A stretch of DNA of 64,000 nt from Cudoniella acicularis (lineage: Eukaryota > Ascomycota > Leotiomycetes > Helotiales > Helotiaceae), in NCBI GenBank assembly GCA_013054445.1, contig JAAMPI010000008.1:39577-103576 (forward strand), given 5' to 3'. Both the position numbers and the translations under genes were made by a program. Within the stretch, counting starts at the first letter, position 1. Every line of letters starts with the position of its first letter. This document shows, piece after piece, positions 1 through 11,007 of the stretch. The notes under the pieces were generated by a model. It had not been told where the DNA came from and ran no database searches. It saw only the letters and a list, made by a program, of their open reading frames with translations.

Positions 1-428
1 GATGCTGCACAAAGGAATCGTGCATAAATCTTCCATTTCCAAATTCCCTGCCGGGGAAGAAGATGAAGGGGCAAGCATAGCTACATCTCCCTTCACAACA
101 GCATACTCTGCAAAAACCCCATCATACGCCTCATCCGAATTCGAGCCGTGCGCGCACCCGTACACACGGTCCCCGACTTTAAAGGATTTGGTGACCTCAG
201 AGCCAATTTGCAGGATCGTGCCGGCGTAATCGCAGCCGACGACGCTGAATGGTGTGGCGGGGGGGCCGTAATAGACGCATTTCCAGTCCGTGGGGTTTAG
301 GGCTACGGAGGTGAGTTTGATGAGGAGGTGTGTGGGACGGAGTGGTGGGAGGGGAATGGTGGTCACGGATGCGGGACCACCGCGAGTGTTGTAGGTTAGG
401 GCTTTCATTTCTGTAGGGAGAGACATTT
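1..428 (-). CDS. Zinc-type alcohol dehydrogenase-like / enoyl reductase (MDR family), partial
   Basis: The reading frame opens at ATG 428-426 and runs off the left edge, giving about 142 residues of the N-terminal half. It begins MSLPTEMKALTYNTRGGP and continues with the GroES-like fold of medium-chain dehydrogenases/reductases: an ALNPTDWK segment, then a VGCDYAG(T/V)I glycine motif, then VGDRVYG with a following histidine-glycine. These features are typical of fungal quinone oxidoreductases and trans-acting enoyl reductases (ToxD/LovC type), which reduce C=C or C=O bonds with NADPH. The structural zinc cysteines are not visible in the part seen, which fits the zinc-free enoyl reductase branch. 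The Rossmann domain lies outside the window. Whether it belongs to a secondary metabolite cluster cannot be judged from here. Confidence 0.8.
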
Positions 429-1769
429 TTGGGTCCTTAATCGTTTCTAGTGGTTATGACTGGTTAGTTAATTGTGAATATTTTGAGGTTGCAATGGATA
501 ACTTTCTTACTGTGTGTTGGTGTTGAAGAGGAGAGGTTCAAGTTCGGTAGCTACTTGGGAAAGCCTTGGCAATGCTGTGAATTGGGCTTGGCCCGGCTTT
601 TTATGAGGATGTTAATGTTTTTTATGGAGACGTAGTATCAGCTTACCAAGAAGTTTCGGTACCTGGCTTTTTATGAGGATGTTAATGTTTTTTATGGAGA
701 CGTAGTATCAGCTTACCAAGAAGTTTCGGTGCCTGGCGATTTTGTGGGTCGGAAGTTAGAATTCTTCCCCACCTTCCTATTTTATCTTGAAAGAATTTAT
801 GTTAAGTCCGAATATTAGCTAGCTTAACCTCGGGCGAAGGATTCTTCCCAGGCTGTTGGCCGTTGCTAATAGGCATCAATATAATTTAATAACAACGCGT
901 GAAACATATTCTCTTTTAATTCACTTCTCTTAATTGAAAGTGTTGATTTGTATGAGTTTGTTTAAGGCGCGGAGTTGATGAAAATCTACCCGCTTAACCC
1001 CGCTTTAAATGTTCTTTACCTGAACTTTTTTCTCTGGGTTATCTTTACACAATTCTATTTATTCGTTCGTGTGTTTTCCTTATAGTCAAAAGCACAAAGC
1101 AGGAGTAATAGAGGTTGTTGCTAGTTCGTATCTCAAGTCCCGTAGCACGTGGCTTGCAAGTTACCATCTGCGTTTAGAAGACTTTGGAGTGAAGATGTAC
1201 TGTATACTCTAAGCATTGAGATATTGAAATTCGAAAACTTATTAAGATATATAAATATGTTTCAAGTCTTGAGAAAAAAATCCAAAGCTTCTATTCTTAC
1301 TCGATATATCTTCACAAGTGGCAAGTGGGAAGCAACTTACTCATCTACATCACTTCGCAGGAACTATACATTCTTCGCCACTAGCATGTATAATTTTGAG
1401 CCATTAATAACCTTTGATTGGCGATTTGAAATGTTTTGATAGCCGAGAGAATTTAGGGCGTGGCATGTAAAAAGGGGGGGCATACATATGACATTTTTGA
1501 GTAGGAGCTTTGCGTAGCTGTTCGAAGAATTAAAGGTTCCTTTGCTCTTACATACGAGTAAGATGTTTTGATTTTGATTTTATTATTTCGTGTCAAAGTT
1601 GTAATTGTTGTGAATCAAGTGATATTCTCTCCTTTTGATTATTTTTATCCGTGTTATCTACATACTACCAAACTATCCATATAATTAGCTATTTATACCC
1701 TTATTTTAAGCTCCGTAACCAAATCAAATTTGTAACACCTGCCCTCTTATTCGCTACTCCACAACTGGA
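429..1769. other. Intergenic region with a 70-bp tandem duplication
   Basis: Upstream region of the MDR gene, moderately AT-rich. An open frame at 1,149-1,439 shows no family resemblance and is probably chance. Apart from the tandem repeat at 595-734 I see nothing else that can be named. Confidence 0.5.
595..734. repeat. Two-copy 70-bp perfect-period tandem repeat
   Basis: Unit 1 (595-664) and unit 2 (665-734) start with ggctttttatgagg and differ only at the fourth base from the unit end (a versus g). It lies about 170 bp upstream of the MDR oxidoreductase start, so it falls inside that gene's probable promoter. The near identity implies a recent duplication. Confidence 0.95.
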
Positions 1770-3532
1770 AAAGGGCATACTTAACTCGTGGTTTCTTCAG
1801 CCTACAACAGAATGACTATCGGCATTTCCGAAATCGAGACCGCAGTGACTTCTTCCTCTGGATTCACAAGAACCTGAGTAATGCAAACAAAGACTTAGAG
1901 GGCTTTTCGAGCACAGCAAGAGAATTGAGCACACAACTGGAAAATATCTTGAAGACATTAGAAAGTCAGAAGCGAAAGATTGAGGCGCGAGGAGGAACTA
2001 TGAAGACGACGAGTATATTTGATCAATTCCTGGTCAGATCCTTGGAGATTGGTAGGTTCTTAGGTGAGCACCATCTAGTATCCACTGATGCGTTTTGGAC
2101 GATAGTTGACCACAGTTGCAGTACGATACATAGAGAACAGGTTGATGCATTCTTGAAAAAACATAAACTCTACCACGAGAAGAAAACAACTGCAAAAATC
2201 AAATAGAAACTATAGAAGGCGAGCGGGGACATAGGGACCGAGATCAGGCGACTGGCTTCGTTGTTCTCATTCCATATTCAGAAAGTTCAACTTGTCGCGA
2301 CTACACTACATATGTAAGTCACTTCCAAAACAAGTCAAGATTCTGCCCGCAATGCTGATGATCTGGGATATACAGAAAGTTCCAGGCCAATATGAGCGAC
2401 AGGCAACATAGGCAGGCGTTTCGAAGAATTTGCCGCCAAAATAGATGCTCTTTTACAACGGACTGGAGGAAATACAGACCAAGAATCCAGCCCCTCTTCA
2501 GCACAATCTCCTATAGAGACCGCAAGTCGGTGGTTAGAAGAGCGATTTGCTATAAAGTTCCAACAACACTTCGGTGACGATTGTGATCCGCCCACACTCT
2601 CTAAGCTTGTAAATTTGAGTATCTAGTGGCGCGTTCACGTATGTACGTGTATAGCAATCTGGTGGAATTAAAAATGTACTTGCATTTAACTTCTCAGGTA
2701 CCTGCAATCAAGTTCCGAATATCGGTTATTCTTCCAAGAACTGCCGTGTACCGGGACATTCACATACAAATTTGGCTTGAGGTTGTGCAGAAGAGTCGCA
2801 AGTCGTCGTCATCCATCTCGGCCTCTAAAAATACTTCGAAGAGCGAGCAAACTCCCTTATCACACGTTGCCTCTGTTCGGACCCAGTCGCTTCCTTCAGA
2901 AAATATCATTACTGTGCAAATGTTGAGACGAGTTGAAGTGGCCCATGTACTTGTATTTGCAAAAACGGAGCCACCACAAGAGAAGCAAGTTCTTTGGATC
3001 TTACGAAGCCAGCAGTATTTCCTCTCCTTGAACCATTTTCCGAACCCATCACACAATTAACGAAAAATTCCCGTTGGCTAACAACTCTAGCAGTTGACCG
3101 CGCTACAGAGCTAGACAAGGAAAAGTGCTGCGCGAAAAGCAGAACACACCTTCAAGGAAACCAAACCGTTAAAAGAATACCGTCAAAGAACCGTCATGAA
3201 AGGAAAAATTCCAGCCGTTAAATTAACGCAGGAAGATCCTAAAAAGCCATTGTGGATTCCACTCGACAGAAAGTTTCTCCGCTACTTCAACACGAAGATC
3301 GATTCGGTGTCTTAGGAGAATCTCCAACTGCAGTGGCTAGCACTTGATTTCTCGTCACAAGACCGTGAGTTTTATCAAGGAGAATCCATCGGTTTTTCTG
3401 GGAAGCTTTACTGACTTGACTGGTGACTTAGAAAAACAGATACTTATGAAAAAGTTCAATCAGTTGCATGAACTAAGCGTGAAGAAACTGGTGGAGCAAC
3501 ATAAAGAGCTGCTGCGATATCTGGGTGTTTGA
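1770..3532 (+). pseudogene. Decayed gene, family unknown
   Basis: Several stretches on this strand look protein-coding but sit in different frames. About 1,770-2,206 is an open helical stretch ending in lysine-rich sequence and containing LESQKRKIEARGG. About 2,418-2,625 encodes SRWLEERFAIKFQQHFGDD. About 3,148-3,315 encodes KKPLWIPLDRKFLRYFNTK. The last, 3,344-3,532, is a helical tail ending KELLRYLGV. Amino-acid composition and order suggest one ancestral gene of about 500 residues. The frame changes may be partly introns, but in-frame stops between pieces and no clear GT-AG solution favour decay. I do not recognise the family; a fungal signalling/NLR-associated protein is possible but unsupported. 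Confidence 0.4.
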
Positions 3533-4180
3533 GCCTCCTCATCTTCATGTTAGAAAAATAATAATCTCATCCCTCATAACTGCTAAATGAATATAAAATA
3601 AATACACAGCAAGCTTAATCGATATTGGATTTCCTCGACCCTGCTCTTCCTATCAAAAAGCAACAATGCCGAGTAGTGAAGAAATCCGAGCACACAATAT
3701 CTCAACAAAACTTAACTCCCAAACCCCTTTCCCTCACATCACACACGCAACACTTCACCCAAAACCAAAACCAGCCGCTAGTCACTTGATGGTTCCCCTT
3801 CCCGCTTTCTGCTTGTCTACCACCTACTCTTTTAACTAAAGCCAAAGGGAGTACCAATCTAGAAGGAATTGGTACTTGGAAGGGTAATAATAATGAAGAG
3901 ACCATTTTCACTTGCTGCTTACCTAGTACCATGGAAGGAAAGTAAACAATGGGTGAAAAGAAGATAGATAGCATTTCATAATCCGGATCCAATTGCTGAA
4001 GAATCTCGCTTTCGTAAGTTACCTACCTACCATCCTACCGTCGCTGTGTCAATTTAACCCCATTGTACGTCCTGTCACCCGCAAAAGTAGTATCAATCTC
4101 CCAAGGTTCATCAAGCGGCCAATCTCCCGTCCACACACCCTTATCTACCGCACAAACACTGACTGACATCTACAAGCCCC
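3533..4180. other. 3' flank of the universal stress protein gene
   Basis: No gene recognised. The region is C-rich on the plus strand and lies downstream of the minus-strand stress-protein gene. Open frames at 3,702-3,992 and 4,063-4,359 are compositional or antisense. Confidence 0.5.
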
Positions 4181-5459
4181 TCAAGAATCATCGTCATCAT
4201 CATCCACCACTGGTACTCCACCCTGCACAGATCCAGAACTATCCACACTCCCAACACTGGCCTTCCGCGCCCCAGGAGCAAGTAACGCCTTGGCCTCACC
4301 AACCTCCATCTCATGCAGCTTCTTCTTCTTCTCCATCTCAGGCCGGACGCTGCTTTTAATACCCAAAAGTGACTGACCAGAAGCCACCTCGAACTCGCCC
4401 TCGTCGTCATCTTCTCCTTCTCCTTCACCCTCGCTTTCATTGTCACCAGATTCGTCACCAGATAGAGCGGGACTTTCGAGGTTTGTGGGCTTCGGGCTTT
4501 TCATGACGGCCGACGGGCTTTCAGGGCGAGATTCGGGTGACTGACTTCCTCTTGTTGCGGTTGTCACTTCGCTGGTTCCAGAGTCGACCGTTCGAAGTGA
4601 ATGACTGCTCGGGAGATTGATTGGTTTGAGTGTAGGATCGAATGCGGCAGGTAGACCCAGGGCAGCCGCGACGGCATGTGCTTCCAAATCTGGGGTGTTG
4701 GTTGTCTCGAATCCGACACCATTTGTGCCCGTATCCGTTTCATGCTCTTCAATTCCACTTTCCCGCAAAATTCGTGCATAATCTTGTCTGCTTGGGTCTG
4801 CCTCTCTCTTGTTCTTTTTCTTGATTCTCTTCTCGGTAGGACGAACCACGACAACTGGTATAGGAGAATATTGGAGGCACCATTTCGAGAACGAATTTCG
4901 ATTACTGACAAGTCCTTGAACTCCACCCAGACTTCGGCCTCGAGTTCCAACAATCAGCATGGCAGGTTCGTAGATTTGAATCTGCACGCTAAAGGTCAGT
5001 ATACTAAACAGCAATACATTTGTTCCCACATACCATCTTTTGGAACGTAGCATGAACCTTTCCTACGGCAAACTCCAAGACAATGCTAATTGCACGATTG
5101 TCATCATTTTTCTTCTGTATCCTCTGCAACAATTCTCTAGCCTCAATCTGGTATTGCCGCTTTTCTAGGGCCCTGTCACTAATTATCTTCGAGCCCTTGT
5201 CCACAACCCTCAAGCATATTATTTCGTCCCCGTCGTCTACTAATTCCTCTAACATCCATTCAAGAGCAATGTCCGAGTAATCATTCTCGTCTATGCCAAC
5301 CATAAATGTACGGGAGCGCCTCTTGAACTGGTAGCCCTTATGCTTGACATTGAGCGTGAAGGAAATGGTATTCTTCTCGGTGGGTTCACCGCCGGCGAAA
5401 TTGTCGAAGGAAACATGATGTTGAAACCTGCTATTTGTGGGATCCTCCGTCAGTACCAT
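4181..5459 (-). CDS. Universal stress protein (UspA-domain) with acidic C-terminal tail
   Basis: Two exons: 5,459-5,034 (142 codons) and 4,981-4,181, separated by a 52-nt GT-AG intron, giving 408 residues. The first half carries the HUP/UspA alpha/beta fold: RRSRTFMVGIDENDYSDIAL, then ELVDDGDEIICLRVV, a central helix, and IYEPAMLIVGTRGRSLGG, which is the position of the nucleotide-binding glycine loop, ending YSPIPVVVVRP. After about residue 210 the protein is low-complexity, rich in Ser/Pro/Glu, and ends in a run of seven aspartates and a serine. This layout matches conserved fungal USP proteins. The loop's usual final glycine-serine step is altered here, so ATP binding is uncertain. An in-frame ATG at 5,525 would add 22 residues; I prefer 5,459. 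Confidence 0.85.
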
Positions 5460-5686
5460 GGTCCAAAATGTGGTAGAAAGAGAAACATCCGGAAATGAAG
5501 TGGCAGAGAAAATGGAGATACACAACAGCGCACATGCACGACTCTAACGGGCACGAGACAGCATAAGCGTGGAAGGGTGGGGTTGGTCACCCGCCAGACT
5601 GGTGCCATTCATCTCGGCCGGCTGTAAGCGAACAGGAGCTGGTGCGTAGGAGGGTGGGGATGGATCTGCGAGCGCGTCGCTCCAAG

Positions 5687-7426
5687 TTAAATAGCGCGCC
5701 AGGCCCCGTCTGCTCCAGTGTCGAGGGTTCGCGCGAGTGCGGATCGGGTTGACTCGATGGAGCCGTAGTGGTTGTGGGTTGGGGTTGTTGTTGGAATGGC
5801 ATCAGATGGTTTACTAGTACCATCGGCCTCTAGTGAAAATCCGGTTGTGGCGATGCTATCAACCACCATACCTCTACATATTAAGCGCGAAGGCAGCCCT
5901 TCGATCCGCCATTCAGGTTTTAAATCCTTGCCAGCAGAGTGATTTTTAAACCACTGGAGATGGTGTCTCTTGAACGGTATTCTCCAGTCCGGGACCCAGG
6001 ACGGCAGCTCATTTTCAGCAGTATAGAAACACCATGAGAGAACAGAATCCAACTTCCCGGTATTCTGAAGCAGTCGATTTGCAAAATCGGTGTAAGCGTT
6101 CAGCGGGGAGACCATGGGCGTACAATCGGGCTGTATGCCAGCCTGAAGCGTCTCGGGCAGGAGAGCCAGCAGCCCGTAGACTTTGTCTCGGGCGTACGTG
6201 GCGTTGGCTTTTCTTCCCAGGTCGAGAATCGTGTCAATGTTTGCGTGTCTGTCTAGGGCGAGCAGTCTCTGGATCGTGAATGCGCGGTGCCAGATGCTGT
6301 TGTGGAGGTCCGGTTGCTGGCGGGATTCGTCTTGGTTTTGAGAAATTCGACTCTGCGAATTGGGATCAATAATCTCGATATTTTCCATAGAGAAATGACA
6401 AGCCTGCACGATCACGCTCCGGGGTATGGCTTCATTGCCGCAGATAAAGAGCGACAGGTTGTTGTTGAGAACAAGTTCCTGGATGATCCAAAGACGTTGC
6501 CAGTAGTTTCTAGACAGGAAAACTAGCAAGCTCTGCCAACTCTGCGAAGATAGCAAAGCCTTGATATTCGGACGGTCACCGGTATATGTCTCCACGTCCA
6601 TCTGCCACAATAACTTAATCGCGGCAACGCTGTCGTCTGCTTGGGGGCCCAGCCAAGAAATAACCGCGAGGCAGTTGCCATAGACGCTGCGCATAAGCTT
6701 CACTTGATGATTTTTCTCCTCGGTGTCTTTTTGATTAATGCACAGATAATCAACCCAGAATTTCACGTTCCCTGCTTGGTTTTCCGGCAAGTGTCGCAGA
6801 GCTCGCAGAGCCGCTTCCAGATTCCTGGGGACTTTTGTCAACACCGAGTCAAGAATGATCTCGCAATCGAGATTTTCCGACTCCCAGCAATACGAAAGGG
6901 CTTCGAAATCTCCCCAGGAAAATCGAGGGATTATGGGAATGGTATCGACAGTCGCGGTCAGATATTTGGGTACCTCGTGTGGGCCACCACATGGATATGC
7001 CTTACGACCCGCTGTCAGTTGTCGGTGATATGACCATCGCCAAGACGGGATGAGAATTGGTTTACTCTCCTCCTGCTGCAGCTTAGCAACCTCGTTGACA
7101 TCAAGTTGAGGTTTTCGAATTAATCCGCGAAGCGTTTCGAAGGCGCCTTTCTTTTTACGGGTGACAGCGACAGCGACAGGGGCTTGGGTGTTGGGTTGCT
7201 CAGCTACTTGCTTTCGAGATATTCTGGCCCATCCATCGAAGTGTTGATAGGCTGGAATGGCTTCATCCTGTGCTGAGATGTAGTTTTTGTACAGGGGATT
7301 TAAGTCCTGCAATGACACTTGCTCAAGTGTGCACACGACCTTTCCAGAATATTGCAATTCAGGCTGGGGAGCAATGCTCAGCACGCGGATTTCGTCGCGA
7401 TCGGAGGCTAGAGGTAGGTATGGCAT
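5687..7426 (-). CDS. Heterokaryon incompatibility (HET) domain protein
   Basis: An uninterrupted 579-codon frame. The HET domain starts near residue 175 with FEALSYCWES, followed by LEAALRALRHL and the diagnostic block FWVDYLCINQKDTEEKNHQV, then MRSVYGNCLAVISWLGP. These are the three conserved blocks of PF06985 (known family). HET proteins mediate self/nonself recognition and trigger cell death after hyphal fusion. Downstream are the usual less conserved parts: RNYWQRLWIIQELVL, an ARDKVYGLLALLP element and SWVPDWRIPF. The frame ends at GADGAWRAI; homologous proteins often continue for some tens of residues, and the next bases are open in another frame, so a frameshift or intron at the 3' end is possible. 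It lies 228 bp upstream of the stress-protein gene on the same strand. Confidence 0.9.
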   Translation of the reverse strand: MPYLPLASDRDEIRVLSIAPQPELQYSGKVVCTLEQVSLQDLNPLYKNYISAQDEAIPAYQHFDGWARISRKQVAEQPNTQAPVAVAVTRKKKGAFETLRGLIRKPQLDVNEVAKLQQEESKPILIPSWRWSYHRQLTAGRKAYPCGGPHEVPKYLTATVDTIPIIPRFSWGDFEALSYCWESENLDCEIILDSVLTKVPRNLEAALRALRHLPENQAGNVKFWVDYLCINQKDTEEKNHQVKLMRSVYGNCLAVISWLGPQADDSVAAIKLLWQMDVETYTGDRPNIKALLSSQSWQSLLVFLSRNYWQRLWIIQELVLNNNLSLFICGNEAIPRSVIVQACHFSMENIEIIDPNSQSRISQNQDESRQQPDLHNSIWHRAFTIQRLLALDRHANIDTILDLGRKANATYARDKVYGLLALLPETLQAGIQPDCTPMVSPLNAYTDFANRLLQNTGKLDSVLSWCFYTAENELPSWVPDWRIPFKRHHLQWFKNHSAGKDLKPEWRIEGLPSRLICRGMVVDSIATTGFSLEADGTSKPSDAIPTTTPTHNHYGSIESTRSALARTLDTGADGAWRAI

Positions 7427-8799
7427 TACGATTTTATTGCGATGACTTCAAGCACGAAAGACAAGGATGAGAAGAGTGGAAAATTGCATGCCTTAGAGAG
7501 GGCACCAACGTGTTGGGAAGAGGGGAGGTTTCGACGAGGCTCAGCTGCGTAACCGATGACCCCTGAAGCTGCTTAAGCTCTACTTGGCGACCTATAAATA
7601 ACCCTATTTCAGATGAGTAATCCTGAAGCCACCATTCTTATTCCTTGCGCTGAAATATATTTGAACAACTTATTTTTGAAAAAATCTACAATTATTTGTC
7701 GGAAGCATGTGCCTCTGCTATTGGGGTTTCGCCTCCGTTAAACTCATTTTAAGTTGCCTAGGTAACATCAATGTTACGACTTGTTACTGGTTTCTACAAT
7801 GAATAATTATAAAAGCCTTAGATTTAAATTGCTTTTTTGAAAATTTAGATGAAATTAAATATGCCCTCTCTATAAGGGTATTTAGAAACAGCGGAAAAGT
7901 TTTGAGTTTTTATGAAACTTGGGACTCGAGAAGGGGCTGTACAAAAAGGGCGACTAAGTCCTACATTTCTTATAGAAAAGACAGGGAGGATCTAAATGCT
8001 TTAGATTTCAATGTTTATATGCGGTAGCAGTTCTCTGTAATCGCCGAATCAACCACATGGAGTTAAAAAAATGAAGTGTCGAATATGTTTACTAAGAGTC
8101 CAAGATACGGCACAGTGTTCACTTACCACGAAAATAAAAGCCCACCCCTTTATTTTTAAAAACGCTCTAAAATCAATACCATGCACCAAACTCACCACTG
8201 CACAACCTTATTCCGATCCTAATTCCCAATCTATCGCATGAAAAAAAAACGAGAAAAGCATTTTAAAACCAGCTCTACCATGAGTCCACGACAGGCTAAT
8301 TGCGCGAGAGAAAAACCCCATTTAATCGGTAACTCCACCCCAAGCATCCGGTAAATAAAGTAAATATATTACCCAACCCGGAATCCTCTCCCGTGATAAC
8401 ACTCTAAATATAACCCCAGGTTTCACTCCACTCCCCAGCACCACTACACCCCACGCATTTACCCATCCACCCTTTCCTTCCTTACCCCATACATGCGCCC
8501 CGCATTCTGCCATGTAATGTTTCCCCTAGATTGGGCCAGCCAGGCCATCCACTCCCCTCACTCCTACCACTTGTTTATTTTTTCGCATGTTCAGTTCGGA
8601 AGTAGTAGCCATAAAGAAAATAGTCGTCAGCGAAACTGAGATCGAAGAAGCAAGGACAGGAATGTGGACGTAAAGCTTGATTGCCATTTGCTTAACTAAG
8701 TGGCTTAGCGTCGGGATAACTAAAAATGGTTTAAACTTAGGCAATTATATCACATGATTTGCTCAAATCAGGGTTTGCTAGAGCGGCTTAAAAAGTGGC
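7427..8799. other. Intergenic, no recognised gene
   Basis: Upstream of the HET gene, becoming increasingly AT-rich toward 8,800. Open frames at 8,322-8,513 and 8,526-8,744 have no recognisable content. Nothing else is seen. Confidence 0.5.
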
Positions 8800-9126
8800 T
8801 TTTCTCGTGATCCGTGTTTAAAATAGAACAAGCCTAACTACGCTAGGGTATTTTTAGTCAGTATTAGATTAAATAATATAAACTATAATAACCTTATTAA
8901 CCTCTTGACTTATAAAGTATAAAAGGGGTTTATAATAAATAACGGTCCGCCCTAGTATTCTGCCGTGTTATTTAAAGAAAGTAGTAGAGAAATCCTAAGT
9001 ATTTAATATAGCTCTATAGAAAGATACCTCTCGCCGCCTATAATAGTAGATTATTATTTATTATAACCTTCTTTATTTATAGCTCGGTTTATACTAAAGA
9101 AATTATTAAATATCTTTAAAATTCTA

Positions 9127-9328
9127 TATCACGAATCAGTATCACGTGTAGGCCTAGGCCTACAGAGAACCAGGGTCCTAAGTCACGGGTATCACGTGAC
9201 GGGTCATGTGACCAGTCAGGTGATAGAGTCCAGGGCCGAAGCTTGGCAGGAGGACCGATCGGTCCTTCGGCCTACTTGGGTACCTACGGCCTATAGGGTT
9301 TAGCGATCTATATAAGTAGAGAGATTTC
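9127..9328 (+). mobile_element. LTR-C fragment, plus orientation, interrupted by LTR-A
   Basis: This begins TATCACGAATCAG, the mutated form (TG to TA) of the terminus TGTCACGAATCAG seen in the opposite copy at 11,007. The two copies share the segments AGAGAACCAGGGTCCTAAGT, GACCGATCG and GATCTATATAAG plus E-box-rich sequence, allowing for transitions. This copy stops exactly where LTR-A starts at 9,329. Its continuation (agataggctagctt) seems to resume after 9,555, so LTR-A probably inserted into it. Confidence 0.7.
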
Positions 9329-9544
9329 TGTCACAGACCTGGTTTGACGCGTCCCCTTTACCTGACGCGTCCCCCCTTGTCACGTGTCCTGGTCCGTGCT
9401 AGACTCACCTCCTGTATATAAGGCCCCTTCAGGGCTACCTCTCTTCTTCTCTCCTTAGCTTAGTTTCTTCGAGAATATAGCACCTTCTTATAAATACGTC
9501 CCTACGTGACGTCAGGGCCCTAGTGCCTTTATAGAGCTATAACA
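9329..9544 (+). mobile_element. LTR-A copy 1 (solo or nested)
   Basis: This is a 216-bp unit bounded by TGTCACAGACC and GAGCTATAACA, the TG...CA ends of LTR retrotransposons. Inside are two GACGCGTCCCC motifs, CACGTG, a TATATAA box, a pyrimidine-rich segment and the palindrome TGACGTCA. Two other copies lie at 28,957-29,181 (reverse) and 31,994-32,220. No matching 5-bp target duplication flanks this copy (atttc versus gtatt). Confidence 0.8.
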
Positions 9545-10595
9545 GTATTAGTTAAACAATAGATAGGCTAGCTTAATATCTTTTTAAATAATATTTATAA
9601 AAGCCGGGTTAATAAGAGACTATATAATAACTTATTTATAGTAAGAGAGATTATTAATTAGCTTAGATAAACAGATTCGTTATTTCTTTTAGTTATAAAT
9701 TAAAAATAGATCTTATAATTTATATTATCTCTAATAGATATAATTATAATTATAAAGAAAATCGACGTCTATTATCTTAAGGTTTTATTAGATCTCTTTT
9801 TTCTTTTAGATAAGATATATACTTAGCTATAAAGAAGTTATTATTTTAATATTCTTTAATAGACTATTTAACTCTTATAATAACTTAGCTAAACACTTTT
9901 AAAAACTTAGTTAGCTAAAAGACAAATAAGAATCACTTAATAAGACAAGTCTTTATTATTTTAAATAAATAATAGTTATTAAAATTCTAATATCTTTTAA
10001 TATATTAGATAATATATAATAGCCTATATTATTAGAAAACTTTATCTAATCTTAAAAATATTTTTAGTTTCTTATTTAATCTAATCTATTAATTTTTTAA
10101 TATATAAGACTACGATTTTATATTAATATTTAAATAGCTTATAAACTTAGTTAAACTATTTAAATATAATATTATATATATATAATATAGATTAGTATTA
10201 TCTTTTCTTAATTAAGTATACTTTTTTAGACAATATTTATAAGCTAGTAGATTTAGTAAGGTTAATTATAAGTACTATCAGCTAAGTCTTTTAACGTATC
10301 TCTATCGTAGATCTTCGTGACCCTACTAATAGTAAATACCTAAAGGTTCTTACTAGATAATAGTTAAATCTATATAATAATGTTATAATATATATCGCTA
10401 TAGATAGTAGCTAGGTAATAGATATAATAAGATTTATAGAAGTATATTAATATCTCTCTAGCTATAGTATATTACCTAGCTAATGTTTAAAAGATCTTAG
10501 TTTATCTTATAAATTACTAATCTACGACTATTATAGGCTCCGGTCTTAGTAAAATAGGTTCTTAGTTAGCTACGTATAACGGATCGGGGTCTACT

Positions 10596-11007
10596 TAACT
10601 AAAGACGGCGCCTCAGGTAAGCAGGAGGTCTGTCGGATTGGTAGTATAGAAGTGTCGAGCAAGGCAATACTGATCGGGTTGCTAACTGGAAAGCTTAGCA
10701 CGTTACAAGCAAAGATAGATCAAAGTATGGTATAAGATTGCTAAAGTAAGTTGAGCACGAAGCTCCTATCTAATAAGGAAATCCCTCTGCTTATATAGAT
10801 CCCTTATTCCCCTGGGCCGCAGGCAGCAGTGAAGGCCGAAGTTCGATCGGTCCCTCTGCCAAGCCTCGGCCTTGGACTCCATCACCTGACCAGTCACGTG
10901 ACTAGTCATGTGATCTCGTGACTTAGGACCCTGGTTCTCTGTGCTGTTCCCGTTGGTCGCAGCCGAGCCTCAGGCCTGGGCCTGCACGTGATTCCTGATT
11001 CGTGACA
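10596..11007 (-). mobile_element. LTR-C copy 2, minus orientation
   Basis: Read on the minus strand it starts TGTCACGAATCAGG at 11,007 and carries a TATATAAG box near 10,795. It is less mutated than its surroundings. It is the inverted counterpart of the fragment at 9,127. The inner end is approximate, because sequence beyond about 10,596 grades into degraded DNA. The segment holds CACGTG, CATGTG and CACCTG motifs closely spaced near 10,880-10,990. Confidence 0.65.

Noticed and set aside
1149..1439. 96-codon open frame upstream of the decayed gene
   Set aside because: Aromatic-rich composition typical of AT-rich chance frames, with no domain or homologous neighbour.
9560..10590. Search for gag-pol domains in the AT-rich interior
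   Set aside because: Both strands are saturated with stops and no reverse transcriptase or integrase motif can be read by eye.
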